This document shows, one piece after another, positions 45,079 to 53,646 of a stretch of 64,000 nucleotides of DNA. The position numbers and the translations under genes were made by a program. Numbering within the stretch: position 1 is the first letter of the stretch; every line of letters begins with the position of its first letter. Source of the DNA: Paenibacillus eucommiae (GTDB taxonomy: Bacteria; Bacillota; Bacilli; Paenibacillales; NBRC-103111); contig NZ_JAGGLB010000024.1 in NCBI RefSeq assembly GCF_017874215.1, forward strand, positions 62,001 through 126,000. Direction: 5' to 3'. The notes beneath the pieces are model-generated. The model was not told the origin of the DNA, made no database searches, and saw only the letters and a program-made list of their open reading frames with translations.

Positions 45079-46023
45079 TTATGCTGGGACAATCCAAAAT
45101 GGTTGTGACCATGCAATCTTGTTACCACGCCCCAAGCACTCGATACGTACATATAATGCTTCACTCAGATCTTTATTGTGCAATCTGGGATTCTCACGCA
45201 ATTCCTTCATGGTCAACGAGGAAGAACCTCCATTTACTTTTTTCAATATAACCCCATTTCGACTAACCCAATGAACTTCATCACCATCGGATTCTATGGA
45301 TATACACTGATTGTTATCTTTTGCTTCAATTTTTGAAATGGATACTCCCGTTGATGCATAAAAGCGTCCCTCTGAAAGTGCGGCAATAATTCCTTTTGGA
45401 TCAATGGTTTGCGAATCTGGCCACTGCACACAGTTCCATGCAATAAATTGATCTTCCCGTGCATGCTGGTCATCCGTTGCATGGCCAAAAATCTTCCATC
45501 CCTTACTCAACAGATAGTCCCAGCGATCAGTCGCTAAAGCCTTTCCGAAAAGTCTTTCGATAACCCCGGTATAGATTTCTATACCTTTAATACCTTCCAA
45601 CGAATCGAGCAATTGATCTGTAGCATACTCTTGAAAGGGCTTGAAGTTGGGATGATTGAAGATGCAAAGTCCTCCGGCCTGATGCACTCTATCCATAATT
45701 TCTCTGGGTGTCAATGAAAGCGCAGGAAATACTCTGTCAGCTCCAAGATATTGAAGAGTTTGTTCTTCTTTAGCCGCGACCTCTACGGCCGGGATTACAC
45801 ACATCTGCGTATAGGGCTGTAGTTCTTCTCGTCTGAGTAACAAATCATGTTCGGAAAGAGCAAAGTAATCGTATCCAGCTTCCTCATAAGCACGCACAAT
45901 GGTTAAAGGTTCGTCGGTGCCATCCGACCTCGTCGAATGTCCATGATGATTGCCGCGAAGCCAATTGAAGCTGATGTCTGACTCCAAGTAGGGCGATATA
46001 AACTTATGCTGTTTCATTTCCAT
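45079..46023 (-). CDS. PHP-domain phosphoesterase
   Basis: 314 residues from ATG 46023 (AAAGGA five bases upstream). PHP metal-binding motifs are in order: HGHS (about 30), SEHD (about 63), AVEVA (about 85), FNHPN (about 130), and FGHATDDQHA (about 190). No polymerase or histidinol-phosphatase context is present, so it is a stand-alone metal-dependent phosphoesterase, similar in type to PHP enzymes that open cyclic or diester phosphates. The C-terminal 80 residues (EALYVRIECLGRGNKIAWSQ) form a small beta-rich tail. It is third of the operon. Confidence 0.9.
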   Translation of the reverse strand: MEMKQHKFISPYLESDISFNWLRGNHHGHSTRSDGTDEPLTIVRAYEEAGYDYFALSEHDLLLRREELQPYTQMCVIPAVEVAAKEEQTLQYLGADRVFPALSLTPREIMDRVHQAGGLCIFNHPNFKPFQEYATDQLLDSLEGIKGIEIYTGVIERLFGKALATDRWDYLLSKGWKIFGHATDDQHAREDQFIAWNCVQWPDSQTIDPKGIIAALSEGRFYASTGVSISKIEAKDNNQCISIESDGDEVHWVSRNGVILKKVNGGSSSLTMKELRENPRLHNKDLSEALYVRIECLGRGNKIAWSQPFWIVPA

Positions 46024-46073
46024 AATTATCCTTTCCTCTCTCAATCAGTTTGGTCTTTCCTAAATTTACTGAC

Positions 46074-46886
46074 TCATAAACGAAGTTCCAAGTCGATGGC
46101 CCGGACCGGCGGCTGGATTTGGCCGGGGATATAAAGTAGTTCCTCACCCAGCATCTGTCCGTATTGTGTAAGCATGTCGTCGTTCAAGAAACGGGTTTCG
46201 ATACGTACATCGCTGCCTTGCACTGTAATGATCCGGTAAGATGGTTTTATTAGGCAAGCGGCGCTCTGAATATACACCCATGGGCTGCTGTGGTGTGTAG
46301 AGTGAATATGATTGTGACCGTTGCAATACAACCCGATTCCCTGCTTACTCGCGAGAATGCCTGTTAGCCGGTCATTCCGGATGGAAAGATGCGCCATCTC
46401 GGAAAAAGTGGTCGTTCCAAACAACGGGTGATGGGCAAACAATATAACCGGCTTGCTCTCGCTGCTCCATATCAATTCCTGCAGCCAGTCGAGTTGCTCG
46501 TCCGAGATCGTTCCCGAAGAGTCATCAGGACACCGTTCCCGCACCGTATCGATAAACGCCACGATGGCATCCTCCGTCGACACCTGAAAATACAGGGGAC
46601 GCTGCATTACCGAAGGTATCTGCTCCTTAGGGATCGTCAGAGCATCATGATTTCCTATCGCTTGGCAGAAGTGAATATGTCTCTCATTCGCAATTTGGTA
46701 GATCCGGCCGAATTCCGCAGGAGATCCAGAGTGCGTTAAGTCCCCGACTGAAACATGCATATCGGCCGGGACCTGAAATACATGATCGAGATAACGTTCG
46801 AGGAAATCTTCCTGATACTCCTTCAACGAAGGATCAGCGAACGATTGCGAATAATGCAGGTCCCCCATCACTACGATCTTCAACAC
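46074..46886 (-). CDS. Calcineurin-like metallophosphoesterase
   Basis: 270 residues from GTG 46886 behind GGGGGAT. Binuclear-metal motifs are MGDLHYSQ, VSVGDLTHSG, IGNHDA, FAHHPLFG and GHNHIHS. This family hydrolyses phosphomonoesters, phosphodiesters or nucleotides; the Icc/GlpQ-like arrangement with an importer suggests diester substrates, which is inference. It lies 20 nt after the HAD gene. Confidence 0.92.
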   Translation of the reverse strand: MLKIVVMGDLHYSQSFADPSLKEYQEDFLERYLDHVFQVPADMHVSVGDLTHSGSPAEFGRIYQIANERHIHFCQAIGNHDALTIPKEQIPSVMQRPLYFQVSTEDAIVAFIDTVRERCPDDSSGTISDEQLDWLQELIWSSESKPVILFAHHPLFGTTTFSEMAHLSIRNDRLTGILASKQGIGLYCNGHNHIHSTHHSSPWVYIQSAACLIKPSYRIITVQGSDVRIETRFLNDDMLTQYGQMLGEELLYIPGQIQPPVRAIDLELRL

Positions 46887-46906
46887 GGCTATCCCCCCTG
46901 TTCTTT

Positions 46907-47707
46907 TCAGATCTGATTGCGCAACTTTCTGTAGAAACCGTCAATTGTGGAAACCTTATAAGTGGGAACTGGGCTTGCTCGTGGACGACTTCTTTGGTAA
47001 GAAATCCAAAGCGTATCGATTCCCGCATTCCTGCCCCCCTTAATGTCGGTGTAAATATTGTCGCCAACCATTAGGCACAAGTCCGGGCTCGTTCCGGAAA
47101 GCTCAAGCGCTTTTTGAAACGGATATGGCTCGGGTTTTCCAATGGAAATAACGCTTGGCCGGTCCAACATGGAAAGCACCGACGCCAGCAGTGCCCCCGT
47201 CTCTGGTACTCGCTCCCCTAACGCACCCGGGTGGTACACATCGGAATTGGTAAGAACCAGTTTTGCCCCCCTCTGCACTTGGTTGACGCTTCTCTTCAAT
47301 TTCTCGTAATTAAACTGGACATCCCGGCCTAGTACTATGAATTCGGATGTGCTGTGATCGTCCAGGCTTACGACTCGATGTCCACATCTTCTCAAGCTTG
47401 CCTCCAAGGATTCCGATCCGCATACCGATACAGTTACCCTGCCGTACTTCTCCAGCAAATATTTTCCGGTTAAATCGGTAGCTACCATAGCCTGCATGCC
47501 CAGAACAGGAAATCCCATGACCGACATTTTGGCAAGCACCTCATCCGATGTCTCGGTGGAATTATTGCTTAGAAAAATGATCTTTTTGTTCTTGTCTACA
47601 AGATATGAGATAAGTGCGATTGACCCTGGGTATGGTTCATGTCCCGCGTACAAACATCCATCCAGGTCAAAAATATAAGTTTCATAATGCCCAAGTTCAC
47701 GTGTCAT
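46907..47707 (-). CDS. HAD-IIA (NagD-like) sugar phosphatase
   Basis: 266 residues. Motif I FDLDGCLYAG carries the nucleophile Asp, motif II FLSNNSTE, and motif IV MVGDNIYTDIKGG, with the NagD-type cap between motifs II and III. The substrate class is phosphorylated sugars or glycerol phosphate. First gene of the operon, ATG 47707 behind GGAGAATA. Confidence 0.92.
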   Translation of the reverse strand: MTRELGHYETYIFDLDGCLYAGHEPYPGSIALISYLVDKNKKIIFLSNNSTETSDEVLAKMSVMGFPVLGMQAMVATDLTGKYLLEKYGRVTVSVCGSESLEASLRRCGHRVVSLDDHSTSEFIVLGRDVQFNYEKLKRSVNQVQRGAKLVLTNSDVYHPGALGERVPETGALLASVLSMLDRPSVISIGKPEPYPFQKALELSGTSPDLCLMVGDNIYTDIKGGRNAGIDTLWISYQRSRPRASPVPTYKVSTIDGFYRKLRNQI

Positions 47708-47942
47708 CCCTATATTCTCCCGATTTCTGTCTATGGAGTATAATTTTTTCTATAATTATTTCCAGTGAATTTTATTTCTTTTAAGTTACTTTTTAATTCT
47801 ATCTTTCATTTGTAAACTACAAATATATTTCAGAACAATGTGATGTAAATATAGCTTCTGCAGACTAAGGGCTATTGCTCGAGTATTTTAAAAAATGAGG
47901 ATTCGATTCATGGATCATACCTCCTGACTGTCCGTCGTCGTC

Positions 47943-47988
47943 AAAGAATTATATTCTTTACTCGATAAATAAATGAAGAATAATATTC
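47943..47988. promoter_or_regulatory. Paired palindromic operators between the RpiR gene and the phosphatase operon
   Basis: AAAGAATTATATTCTTT (47943-47959) is a perfect 17-bp palindrome. GAATAATATTC (47978-47988) repeats its core GAATTATATTC with one change. Centres are 32 bp apart, about three helical turns. The remaining non-coding sequence from 47708 to 48146 is A+T-rich with promoter elements but no gene. Confidence 0.65.
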
Positions 47989-48078
47989 CCTGTGGATTAA
48001 ACATTTTCATCATAACTGTTGAATGTTAACTGAGGATTATTGTGATGTTTAAAAATTGTAAATTTGAACGGAGTTTAC

Positions 48079-48107
48079 TTGAATGAATTGGAATGTGATA
48101 ATATAAA
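48079..48107 (+). promoter_or_regulatory. RpiR gene promoter
   Basis: -35 TTGAAT (48079-48084), 17-bp spacer, -10 TATAAA (48102-48107), about 40 nt before the ATG at 48147. Confidence 0.65.
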
Positions 48108-48146
48108 ATTATAGATGATAATTAATTAAAAGTATGGAGAGCGTTC

Positions 48147-48998
48147 ATGGACATTGGGAAGGATTACCTGGTCATTATTAAAAATTTGTTACCCTCTATG
48201 CATCAAGGAGAAAAAAAAATAGCGGAATACATTCTGAGTCACCCCGCTGATGTCATTAATATGACAATTGCTCAACTGGCTATTCTTCTGTCAGTCGCAG
48301 ATTCAAGTATTGTCCGATTTTGCCGATTAATTGGTTTGAACGGATTTACTGACCTAAAAATTAATCTAGCTAAGAACATTTCCAAATCATCATCCCCCGT
48401 ACCGGAAGAGATCAGTCTTCATGATGACGATTACTCGATTGCTTTGAAGGTATTCAGTTCAAGCATTCAAACCTTACAGAATACAATAAATACATTGGAT
48501 AAAGAGGAATTCCATCGAACGGTTCAACTTTTATTACAGGCTAAGCGAATTGAAATTTACGGCATTGGAACTTCCGCCACACTCGCCCAAGACGCTTATT
48601 ATCGCTTTATGCGTATCGGTCTTCCGGCTTATGCAGCCACCGATCCTCATATCAGCCGCATATCTGCAAGCATGCTAGATGATGAATGCGTGGCACTTGG
48701 TATTTCACATACCGGCCGCACAAAAGATACAATTGAAACATTACAAATTGCAAAAGGAAAAGGCGCCAAAATTATTGGTATTACAAGTTTTTATAAAACT
48801 CCCCTTCTGGATCTCGCAGATAGCAAATTGGTCATCTCATCTAATGAAGCAGACTTTCTAAAAGAAGCTGTGTCCTCTAGAATTGCACATCTGGGATTAA
48901 TTGATAGCTTGTGTACTTGCCTTATCATCCGAAGGTACAAACAGACAGAGCCGCTACTTGACAGTATGACTTATATTCTAAATCAGATGCGTTATTAG
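48147..48998 (+). CDS. MurR/RpiR-family transcriptional regulator
   Basis: 283 residues. An N-terminal HTH_6 domain (about 15-75, IAQLAILLSVADSSIVRFCR) and a C-terminal SIS domain (about 120-260, IEIYGIGTSATLAQDAYYRF, LGISHTGRTKDTIETLQIA). SIS domains of this family bind phosphorylated sugars, consistent with control of the divergent phosphatase/importer operon. Starts at ATG 48147 with GGAGAG upstream. The neighbouring 49000-49257 stretch shows no feature. Confidence 0.93.
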   Translation: MDIGKDYLVIIKNLLPSMHQGEKKIAEYILSHPADVINMTIAQLAILLSVADSSIVRFCRLIGLNGFTDLKINLAKNISKSSSPVPEEISLHDDDYSIALKVFSSSIQTLQNTINTLDKEEFHRTVQLLLQAKRIEIYGIGTSATLAQDAYYRFMRIGLPAYAATDPHISRISASMLDDECVALGISHTGRTKDTIETLQIAKGKGAKIIGITSFYKTPLLDLADSKLVISSNEADFLKEAVSSRIAHLGLIDSLCTCLIIRRYKQTEPLLDSMTYILNQMRY

Positions 48999-49257
48999 TT
49001 TTACAAGGCAAGCTCTATTTTCGCAGATATGGGGGCTACTCTTATTGTTAAGTTGAATAGCCTTCGTCTATTAAAAGTCAAAGAGCACATGGGTGAATGA
49101 TCGGCTCTAAACATGAAAGCTGCTGCAACCAATTACCCCTCTTTCAAATGCGGTTAGGATATGGGAGAAATATGGAGTGATTAACTGAGATGAATTACAA
49201 ACGGTAACTTGGCAGGGGACTTGAAAACCGCCCAATATCTCCTGTCAAATTAAGAAA

Positions 49258-49734
49258 TTAGAAAATCACTAATTTACCTTTCGGCCAATCGCCGTCCCAG
49301 CCGCATGGAAAATGACCTGCTTTATATATTTCTAAGAGGTTAGCATAAAAATTACAACCATGACCCAAAGGCTCATAAAACCGTTCCATAAATGCACTGT
49401 GAAGATCCCAACGAACTGAATGAATAAATTCCAACTTTAACTGTTGTTCTTGTGCATATTTTTCTATCTTTGATAAGATAACTGGAAGATATTTTGTTTT
49501 TACAATTTTTGATATATTGTTCCACTGTTGAAATTCAGTCTTATGCATTTCACTTAAATACTTAGTCATGGCATTCCTAGCATTTAGTTGTGTATTTTCC
49601 CAACTCACTTGCCCGGATATTTTAACAGCATCCTTCCAATTAGAAGCATAAACCATATTTGGGTTCTCACCGATTTCTTTACCGCAATTTCCAAACCAGT
49701 CAACAGATTCCAATTGATTCAATAGATTATTCAT
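49258..49734 (-). CDS. Hypothetical protein, possibly immunity-type
   Basis: 158 residues from ATG 49734 with GGAGG five bases upstream. It is A+T-rich, all-helical by composition in the middle (KYLPVILSKIEKYAQEQQLK), and ends CGWDGDWPKGKLVIF. That C-terminal pattern, aromatic-rich with GW.G..P.GKL, is common among small cytoplasmic proteins found next to toxin genes, but no toxin is recognised here. I do not assign a function. Confidence 0.7.
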   Translation of the reverse strand: MNNLLNQLESVDWFGNCGKEIGENPNMVYASNWKDAVKISGQVSWENTQLNARNAMTKYLSEMHKTEFQQWNNISKIVKTKYLPVILSKIEKYAQEQQLKLEFIHSVRWDLHSAFMERFYEPLGHGCNFYANLLEIYKAGHFPCGWDGDWPKGKLVIF

Positions 49735-49747
49735 ATTAACCTCCATA

Positions 49748-49918
49748 TTAAGGTTTTACTTGTCCTAATATCCTCAGTCGGTTGCCAATCAATTTGACCT
49801 TCCAACGTTTTATACACAATGCATGTGTCGTAAGCTTTGCATCCAGCTTAGCACGATCCCCTGTAAGCTTAATCAGCTTATCCAGATCTTTGAATTTATC
49901 TATGGGTTGCAATTCCAT
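49748..49918 (-). CDS. Possible small ORF upstream of the hypothetical protein
   Basis: A 56-codon frame beginning MELQPIDKFKDLDKLIKLTG and rich in Lys/Leu ends 13 nt before the downstream start. No ribosome site is clear, and no family is recognised. It may be the tail of a degraded gene. Confidence 0.3.
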   Translation of the reverse strand: MELQPIDKFKDLDKLIKLTGDRAKLDAKLTTHALCIKRWKVKLIGNRLRILGQVKP

Positions 49919-49943
49919 TATAACATAGCAGGATGATTTGACA

Positions 49944-50123
49944 TCATGACAAACCCACCGAAAACACAATGGCTTTATTCGCCACTGGTACTAACGCCGG
50001 TGGCATCTCTTTCTTCAAAAGCCAAACAAAACTAATCGGCTTATCGCCCTCATGCCTGACATATTCCGCTTCACCGAGGAACGTAAATGGTTTCGGATAG
50101 GCAAGACCCAATCTGGTAATGTT
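49944..50123 (-). pseudogene. C-terminal remnant of a DUF3427 helicase
   Basis: In the minus frame ending at TGA 49944, the sequence PFTFLGEAEYVRHEGDKP then ISFVWLLKKEMPPALV matches the conserved end of the DUF3427 domain, found at the C-terminus of large DEAD/DEAH restriction-type helicases. The frame is closed by a stop at 50124-50126 and nothing upstream in this window supplies the helicase, so only about 59 codons survive. The 50127-50289 stretch carries a GGGCGCGCCC palindrome near 50192 and no other gene. Confidence 0.65.
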
Positions 50124-50289
50124 TTAGGCTCAGATGACAAAATTCTACAATGCTTCCCCTCCATACAAAGGGATATAGAAAAGAAGACCAGGGGCGCGCC
50201 CTTGGTCTCTAAATTTTTCCATAAACCCCCTATATCCAAACTGCTTACTTAGTGTCATTGATTCTTCCTGATCTCTCTTAACTGTCACG

Positions 50290-51195
50290 TTACGGCAAAG
50301 GGCGGTCAATTGCATCTTTATTCCCCAACCCAAGCTTTTCGACTTCATCCCTCCAATAATGAGCCGGCTGCCAGCCCAACAGCTCCTTTGCTTTTGCATT
50401 GCTATAGAACGCCTCGTATTCAATGTAGGGGGAGCGTATATCGATGACGTCGGGAAAATAAACACGCAGCAACTCCTGCGATTTCCGGTCGTTGAAGGTA
50501 TCGTCGGCCGCAATATTAAGGGCGGTGCAGCCCAGTCCTTCGCGTTCGACGGCCAGAACGCAGGCTTCCGCCGCATCGCGAATATCCACATAGCTCCATA
50601 ATACTCTGCGCAGCTCCTCCGGCTTGGCCAGGCACGACTGAAAATATAAGTACCCTGCTTTATTGAGGATCGAAGACAACCGCAAACAAACGACCTGCAT
50701 CCCAGTCCGACGGTGAAAGCCTTCCGCAGTCACCTCGTTAACGGCTTTCGAGATACCATAGCAATCTTCGGGAATAAGCGGATGGCTCTCATCCACCGGT
50801 ACGAAAAACGGGGAGAGCGGCTTGGTGGCCCACGGAAATCCGTAAGCGGACTCACTAGAAGCGATGACAGTTTTCTGAATGCCGTGCTTTGCAGCTGCCT
50901 CCAACACATGAAAGGTACTTACCGTATTGTTGGCAAATACGACATGAGGCGAATGGTGAGCCGGATCTGGAATAGCCGCTATGTGGATCAAGGCATCACA
51001 GCCCTCCAGGGCTTGTTCTACAGCCGCATAATCGTTCAAGTCCACACTCTTGACGTGAACATCGTGATGTCTATGCTTTCCTGATATTCCTTCATTCCGA
51101 TCCAGGATGACCGATACATATCCGCGTTTCGACAAATGGTCGACGACTTGGGAGCCGAGTATACCGTTCCCACCGGTCACTGCCACTCTTTTCAT
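50290..51195 (-). CDS. NAD-dependent epimerase/dehydrogenase (extended SDR)
   Basis: 301 residues. Rossmann motif TGGNGILG near residue 7, acidic residue at the end of strand 2 (ILDRNEG), active-site serine region ASSESAYG and YxxxK in CYGISKAVNE. Length and pattern fit extended SDRs such as UDP-sugar epimerases or uronate dehydrogenases. Last gene of the eight-gene operon, 33 nt after the beta-helix gene. In a UxuA context a uronate or aldonate oxidoreductase role is plausible but not proven. Confidence 0.9.
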   Translation of the reverse strand: MKRVAVTGGNGILGSQVVDHLSKRGYVSVILDRNEGISGKHRHHDVHVKSVDLNDYAAVEQALEGCDALIHIAAIPDPAHHSPHVVFANNTVSTFHVLEAAAKHGIQKTVIASSESAYGFPWATKPLSPFFVPVDESHPLIPEDCYGISKAVNEVTAEGFHRRTGMQVVCLRLSSILNKAGYLYFQSCLAKPEELRRVLWSYVDIRDAAEACVLAVEREGLGCTALNIAADDTFNDRKSQELLRVYFPDVIDIRSPYIEYEAFYSNAKAKELLGWQPAHYWRDEVEKLGLGNKDAIDRPLP

Positions 51196-51228
51196 TGGAA
51201 ATCGTTCCTTTCCTGATCCCTTATTCTA

Positions 51229-52614
51229 TTATCCCGCCGTTATGTTCGGAGTAATGACCGAATTTGGAATCGACACAGCAGCCGCTATAGGAGCAATGGT
51301 ATTCTGAGACAGCCTATTTTGCGAAACCATGTGGTACCCATCATTATTTAAGAAGACTCCAAATTGTTGGCCCATCGACTTATTGCTGGTGATAAGCGAC
51401 TGTCCGCCGGCAATACTGATGCCTATTTGGGTTCCACTTACACCAGCACGCCCATTAATACGAAGGTCACAGCCTGTAATTACGGATTGTGCAGCCGAGC
51501 AGTCCACTCCGTTATAGGAATGATTGATAAAGAAACAATCGCACACATTGACCGAGTACACATTCGCGGTTACCTTCAATCCATGTCCGACTCCTGAAGC
51601 TGGAGTCATCTGTCCGACACCGGTCAAGCCGGTCCCTGCCGCCTCCGTATAGGTGGATTGTATCTTGTGGGAACCTCCCCCATAGGTGTCGAGATAAATC
51701 TCATCACCACCGTCTTCCCCGAAGAAACAATTGTCCATCCTAATGCCGTTGATTGGCGTATCGGCTCTTCCAAGGAAGCATATCCCGCCTGATTTATTCC
51801 CGAATGTATTCAGCTTGAACATATTTCCCATCGATACGAATCCGACGCTGTTGACAGCTGACTGCACACAAATTCCCCACGAATTGTTGAGCTGTGCAAG
51901 TACATTGTTGAATTGCCATTGCAGGGATCCGTTAATACTGCTGTTCACCATGTACACCCCATGGTCATAATTGTCGTGGGAAAATAGGTTTTCAACCGAC
52001 GAATAACCTGTCGACCCGAGCCATAGACCCACATAATGACCGGATATTTCTACGTCTCGAACCGAGCATAGGTTGCTGTTTCCTTCAAAATACAACCCCG
52101 TATTCCCCGCCACGCTAGTAATGAGCCGCTTAATGGTCAGCTTGGATATGTCAACATGCTGCAGCCCATCCGGTACCTTCAGCGTCGGCTTACCGCTGGG
52201 CACTTCCGAAATAATGACAGTCCCAAACGGGATCATTGGCAGGGCCAGCAGGGAATAGGTTCCCTCCCCGATGAGCCTTGAACCGGATTTCTTGAAGACG
52301 AGTGTGTCTGTTACGCGATAGGCACCGCGAGGTAAATAGACGGCCTTACCTGTGTCCAGCGCCTGCTGAATGGCTGCCGTGTCATCGGCAACACCATCTC
52401 CTACAGCACCAAAAAGGGAGACAGGGTTGACGATTCCGAAGTCAGACAACATCTCCGTTCCAATGGTAGTCGGGTAAGAAGGTGTGGCATGGGCCGTATT
52501 TGCTGTCACCCCAAATGAGCTCAACGCCACCCCCACTCCTGCAATCCCCATCGTCGTCAACAGCTTCCTCCTTGACATCACATTACTAATGATCTCTTTT
52601 TTTTCATCGCTCAT
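51229..52614 (-). CDS. Tat-exported beta-helix protein (pectate lyase superfamily)
   Basis: 461 residues from ATG 52614 (GAGGAG eight bases upstream). Twin-arginine signal MSRRKLLTTMGIAGVG near residue 15; mature start VSLFGAVGDGVADDTAAIQ is the pectate lyase 3 signature, followed by beta-helix turns. It shares signal type and N-terminal motif with the 9748-11574 protein, but is shorter and lacks that C-terminal module. It lies between the PhyH-type gene and the SDR gene. Substrate unknown; an extracellular polyuronide would fit. Confidence 0.88.
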   Translation of the reverse strand: MSDEKKEIISNVMSRRKLLTTMGIAGVGVALSSFGVTANTAHATPSYPTTIGTEMLSDFGIVNPVSLFGAVGDGVADDTAAIQQALDTGKAVYLPRGAYRVTDTLVFKKSGSRLIGEGTYSLLALPMIPFGTVIISEVPSGKPTLKVPDGLQHVDISKLTIKRLITSVAGNTGLYFEGNSNLCSVRDVEISGHYVGLWLGSTGYSSVENLFSHDNYDHGVYMVNSSINGSLQWQFNNVLAQLNNSWGICVQSAVNSVGFVSMGNMFKLNTFGNKSGGICFLGRADTPINGIRMDNCFFGEDGGDEIYLDTYGGGSHKIQSTYTEAAGTGLTGVGQMTPASGVGHGLKVTANVYSVNVCDCFFINHSYNGVDCSAAQSVITGCDLRINGRAGVSGTQIGISIAGGQSLITSNKSMGQQFGVFLNNDGYHMVSQNRLSQNTIAPIAAAVSIPNSVITPNITAG

Positions 52615-52691
52615 CACGTTTACTCCTCATCTATGGATAATTTTTTCCCAATACGCTTTTCCTCCAAATCTTGACTTATAGGTTTCGTCCA

Positions 52692-53621
52692 CTACAGATT
52701 GCTTTTCCAACTAAAGCTGTGACCGGTATAATGCTTTACCATAGGTTGAACCTCCGGCGGACAGGAAGCGATAAATCGCTTTGTCGACTCGGAAGGCTGC
52801 CAACACGGGGAAAACCCGGTGCTTCCCGGCCTGAAAGTAATCGCACAGCTTAACCGAGTCTCGTCTCCATGATGTGGGAATACGCCATGGAAGGTGCGTT
52901 CAGCAAATATGACAAGATCCCCAGCTTCCGCATATAGGGGCAGCATTTCCTCAAAATCAAATTTGTCATAAGCAGGCAGATTATCATCCTTGCGATGGAA
53001 AGACCTAAGATTCTCAGTTAATTCAAAGCCTTTGGGTCCTTGCCAATCCTCGGTATGCGAATCTGGTATCAGTGCAAGCCCCCCGTTATCGGGATTTACT
53101 CCGGTCAAATAAAACCAATTCGAACATGCTCCGGTGTTATTCAAGACTGCATTGGTTCCATATACACCTTCCAACGGCTCCCAATCGGTATGCCACCCAC
53201 CAACACCAGCACCCGGTTCTTTGTAAATCGCTGCAGAACGATTCAATGTGACGGGGCCTTCTCCATAGAGAGCGCGAACGATTCGCATATAGGGCTCATA
53301 AGTCATTAGACTGGCCATCGCATCTGATTTCTCAATAAAATCGACCATTGTTCGAGTGAATATCTTCGGAGAAGCCGTTTCTGCGATCAGTTGATCGGAT
53401 TGGATTAGCCCATCGATTATTTCCGGATTCAGAAAAACATGGGAAGACTGCAAGGTTGGCTCAAAAACCTCGCAAATCGATTTTTTTAAACTTTCTATTA
53501 TTTCTGGTGGAAGCACTTCTTTCACCACAGCAAATCCATGAGCTTCGTTGCACGCTTTGATAGCGGCCAATTCATCCCTGTGGAACTCGTATCTATAAGA
53601 CAATTGATGCTTTTCTCTCAT
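52692..53621 (-). CDS. Phytanoyl-CoA dioxygenase (PhyH)-family iron/2-oxoglutarate oxygenase
   Basis: 309 residues from ATG 53621 with GGAG nine bases upstream. Iron ligands are H and D in WHTDWEP and the distal H in FHGVFPHHGDETRLS, whose Arg would bind 2-oxoglutarate. The double-stranded beta-helix fold pattern (GGLALIPDSHTEDW, AGDLVIFAERTFHG) is intact, so the enzyme is probably active. The usual family substrates are small molecules rather than CoA esters in bacteria. It lies 25 nt after the first UxuA-like gene. Confidence 0.9.
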   Translation of the reverse strand: MREKHQLSYRYEFHRDELAAIKACNEAHGFAVVKEVLPPEIIESLKKSICEVFEPTLQSSHVFLNPEIIDGLIQSDQLIAETASPKIFTRTMVDFIEKSDAMASLMTYEPYMRIVRALYGEGPVTLNRSAAIYKEPGAGVGGWHTDWEPLEGVYGTNAVLNNTGACSNWFYLTGVNPDNGGLALIPDSHTEDWQGPKGFELTENLRSFHRKDDNLPAYDKFDFEEMLPLYAEAGDLVIFAERTFHGVFPHHGDETRLSCAITFRPGSTGFSPCWQPSESTKRFIASCPPEVQPMVKHYTGHSFSWKSNL

Positions 53622-53646
53622 TAGAATCATCTCCATATCATTATTT

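Noticed and set aside
49020-49075. GGCTACTC/GAATAGCC pair after the RpiR gene as a terminator
   Set aside because: One mismatch, a long loop and no following T run.
50145-50591. 148-codon minus-strand frame overlapping the SDR gene and its downstream spacer
   Set aside because: It is in a different frame from the SDR gene and has no start context; the DUF3427 remnant downstream is in yet another frame.
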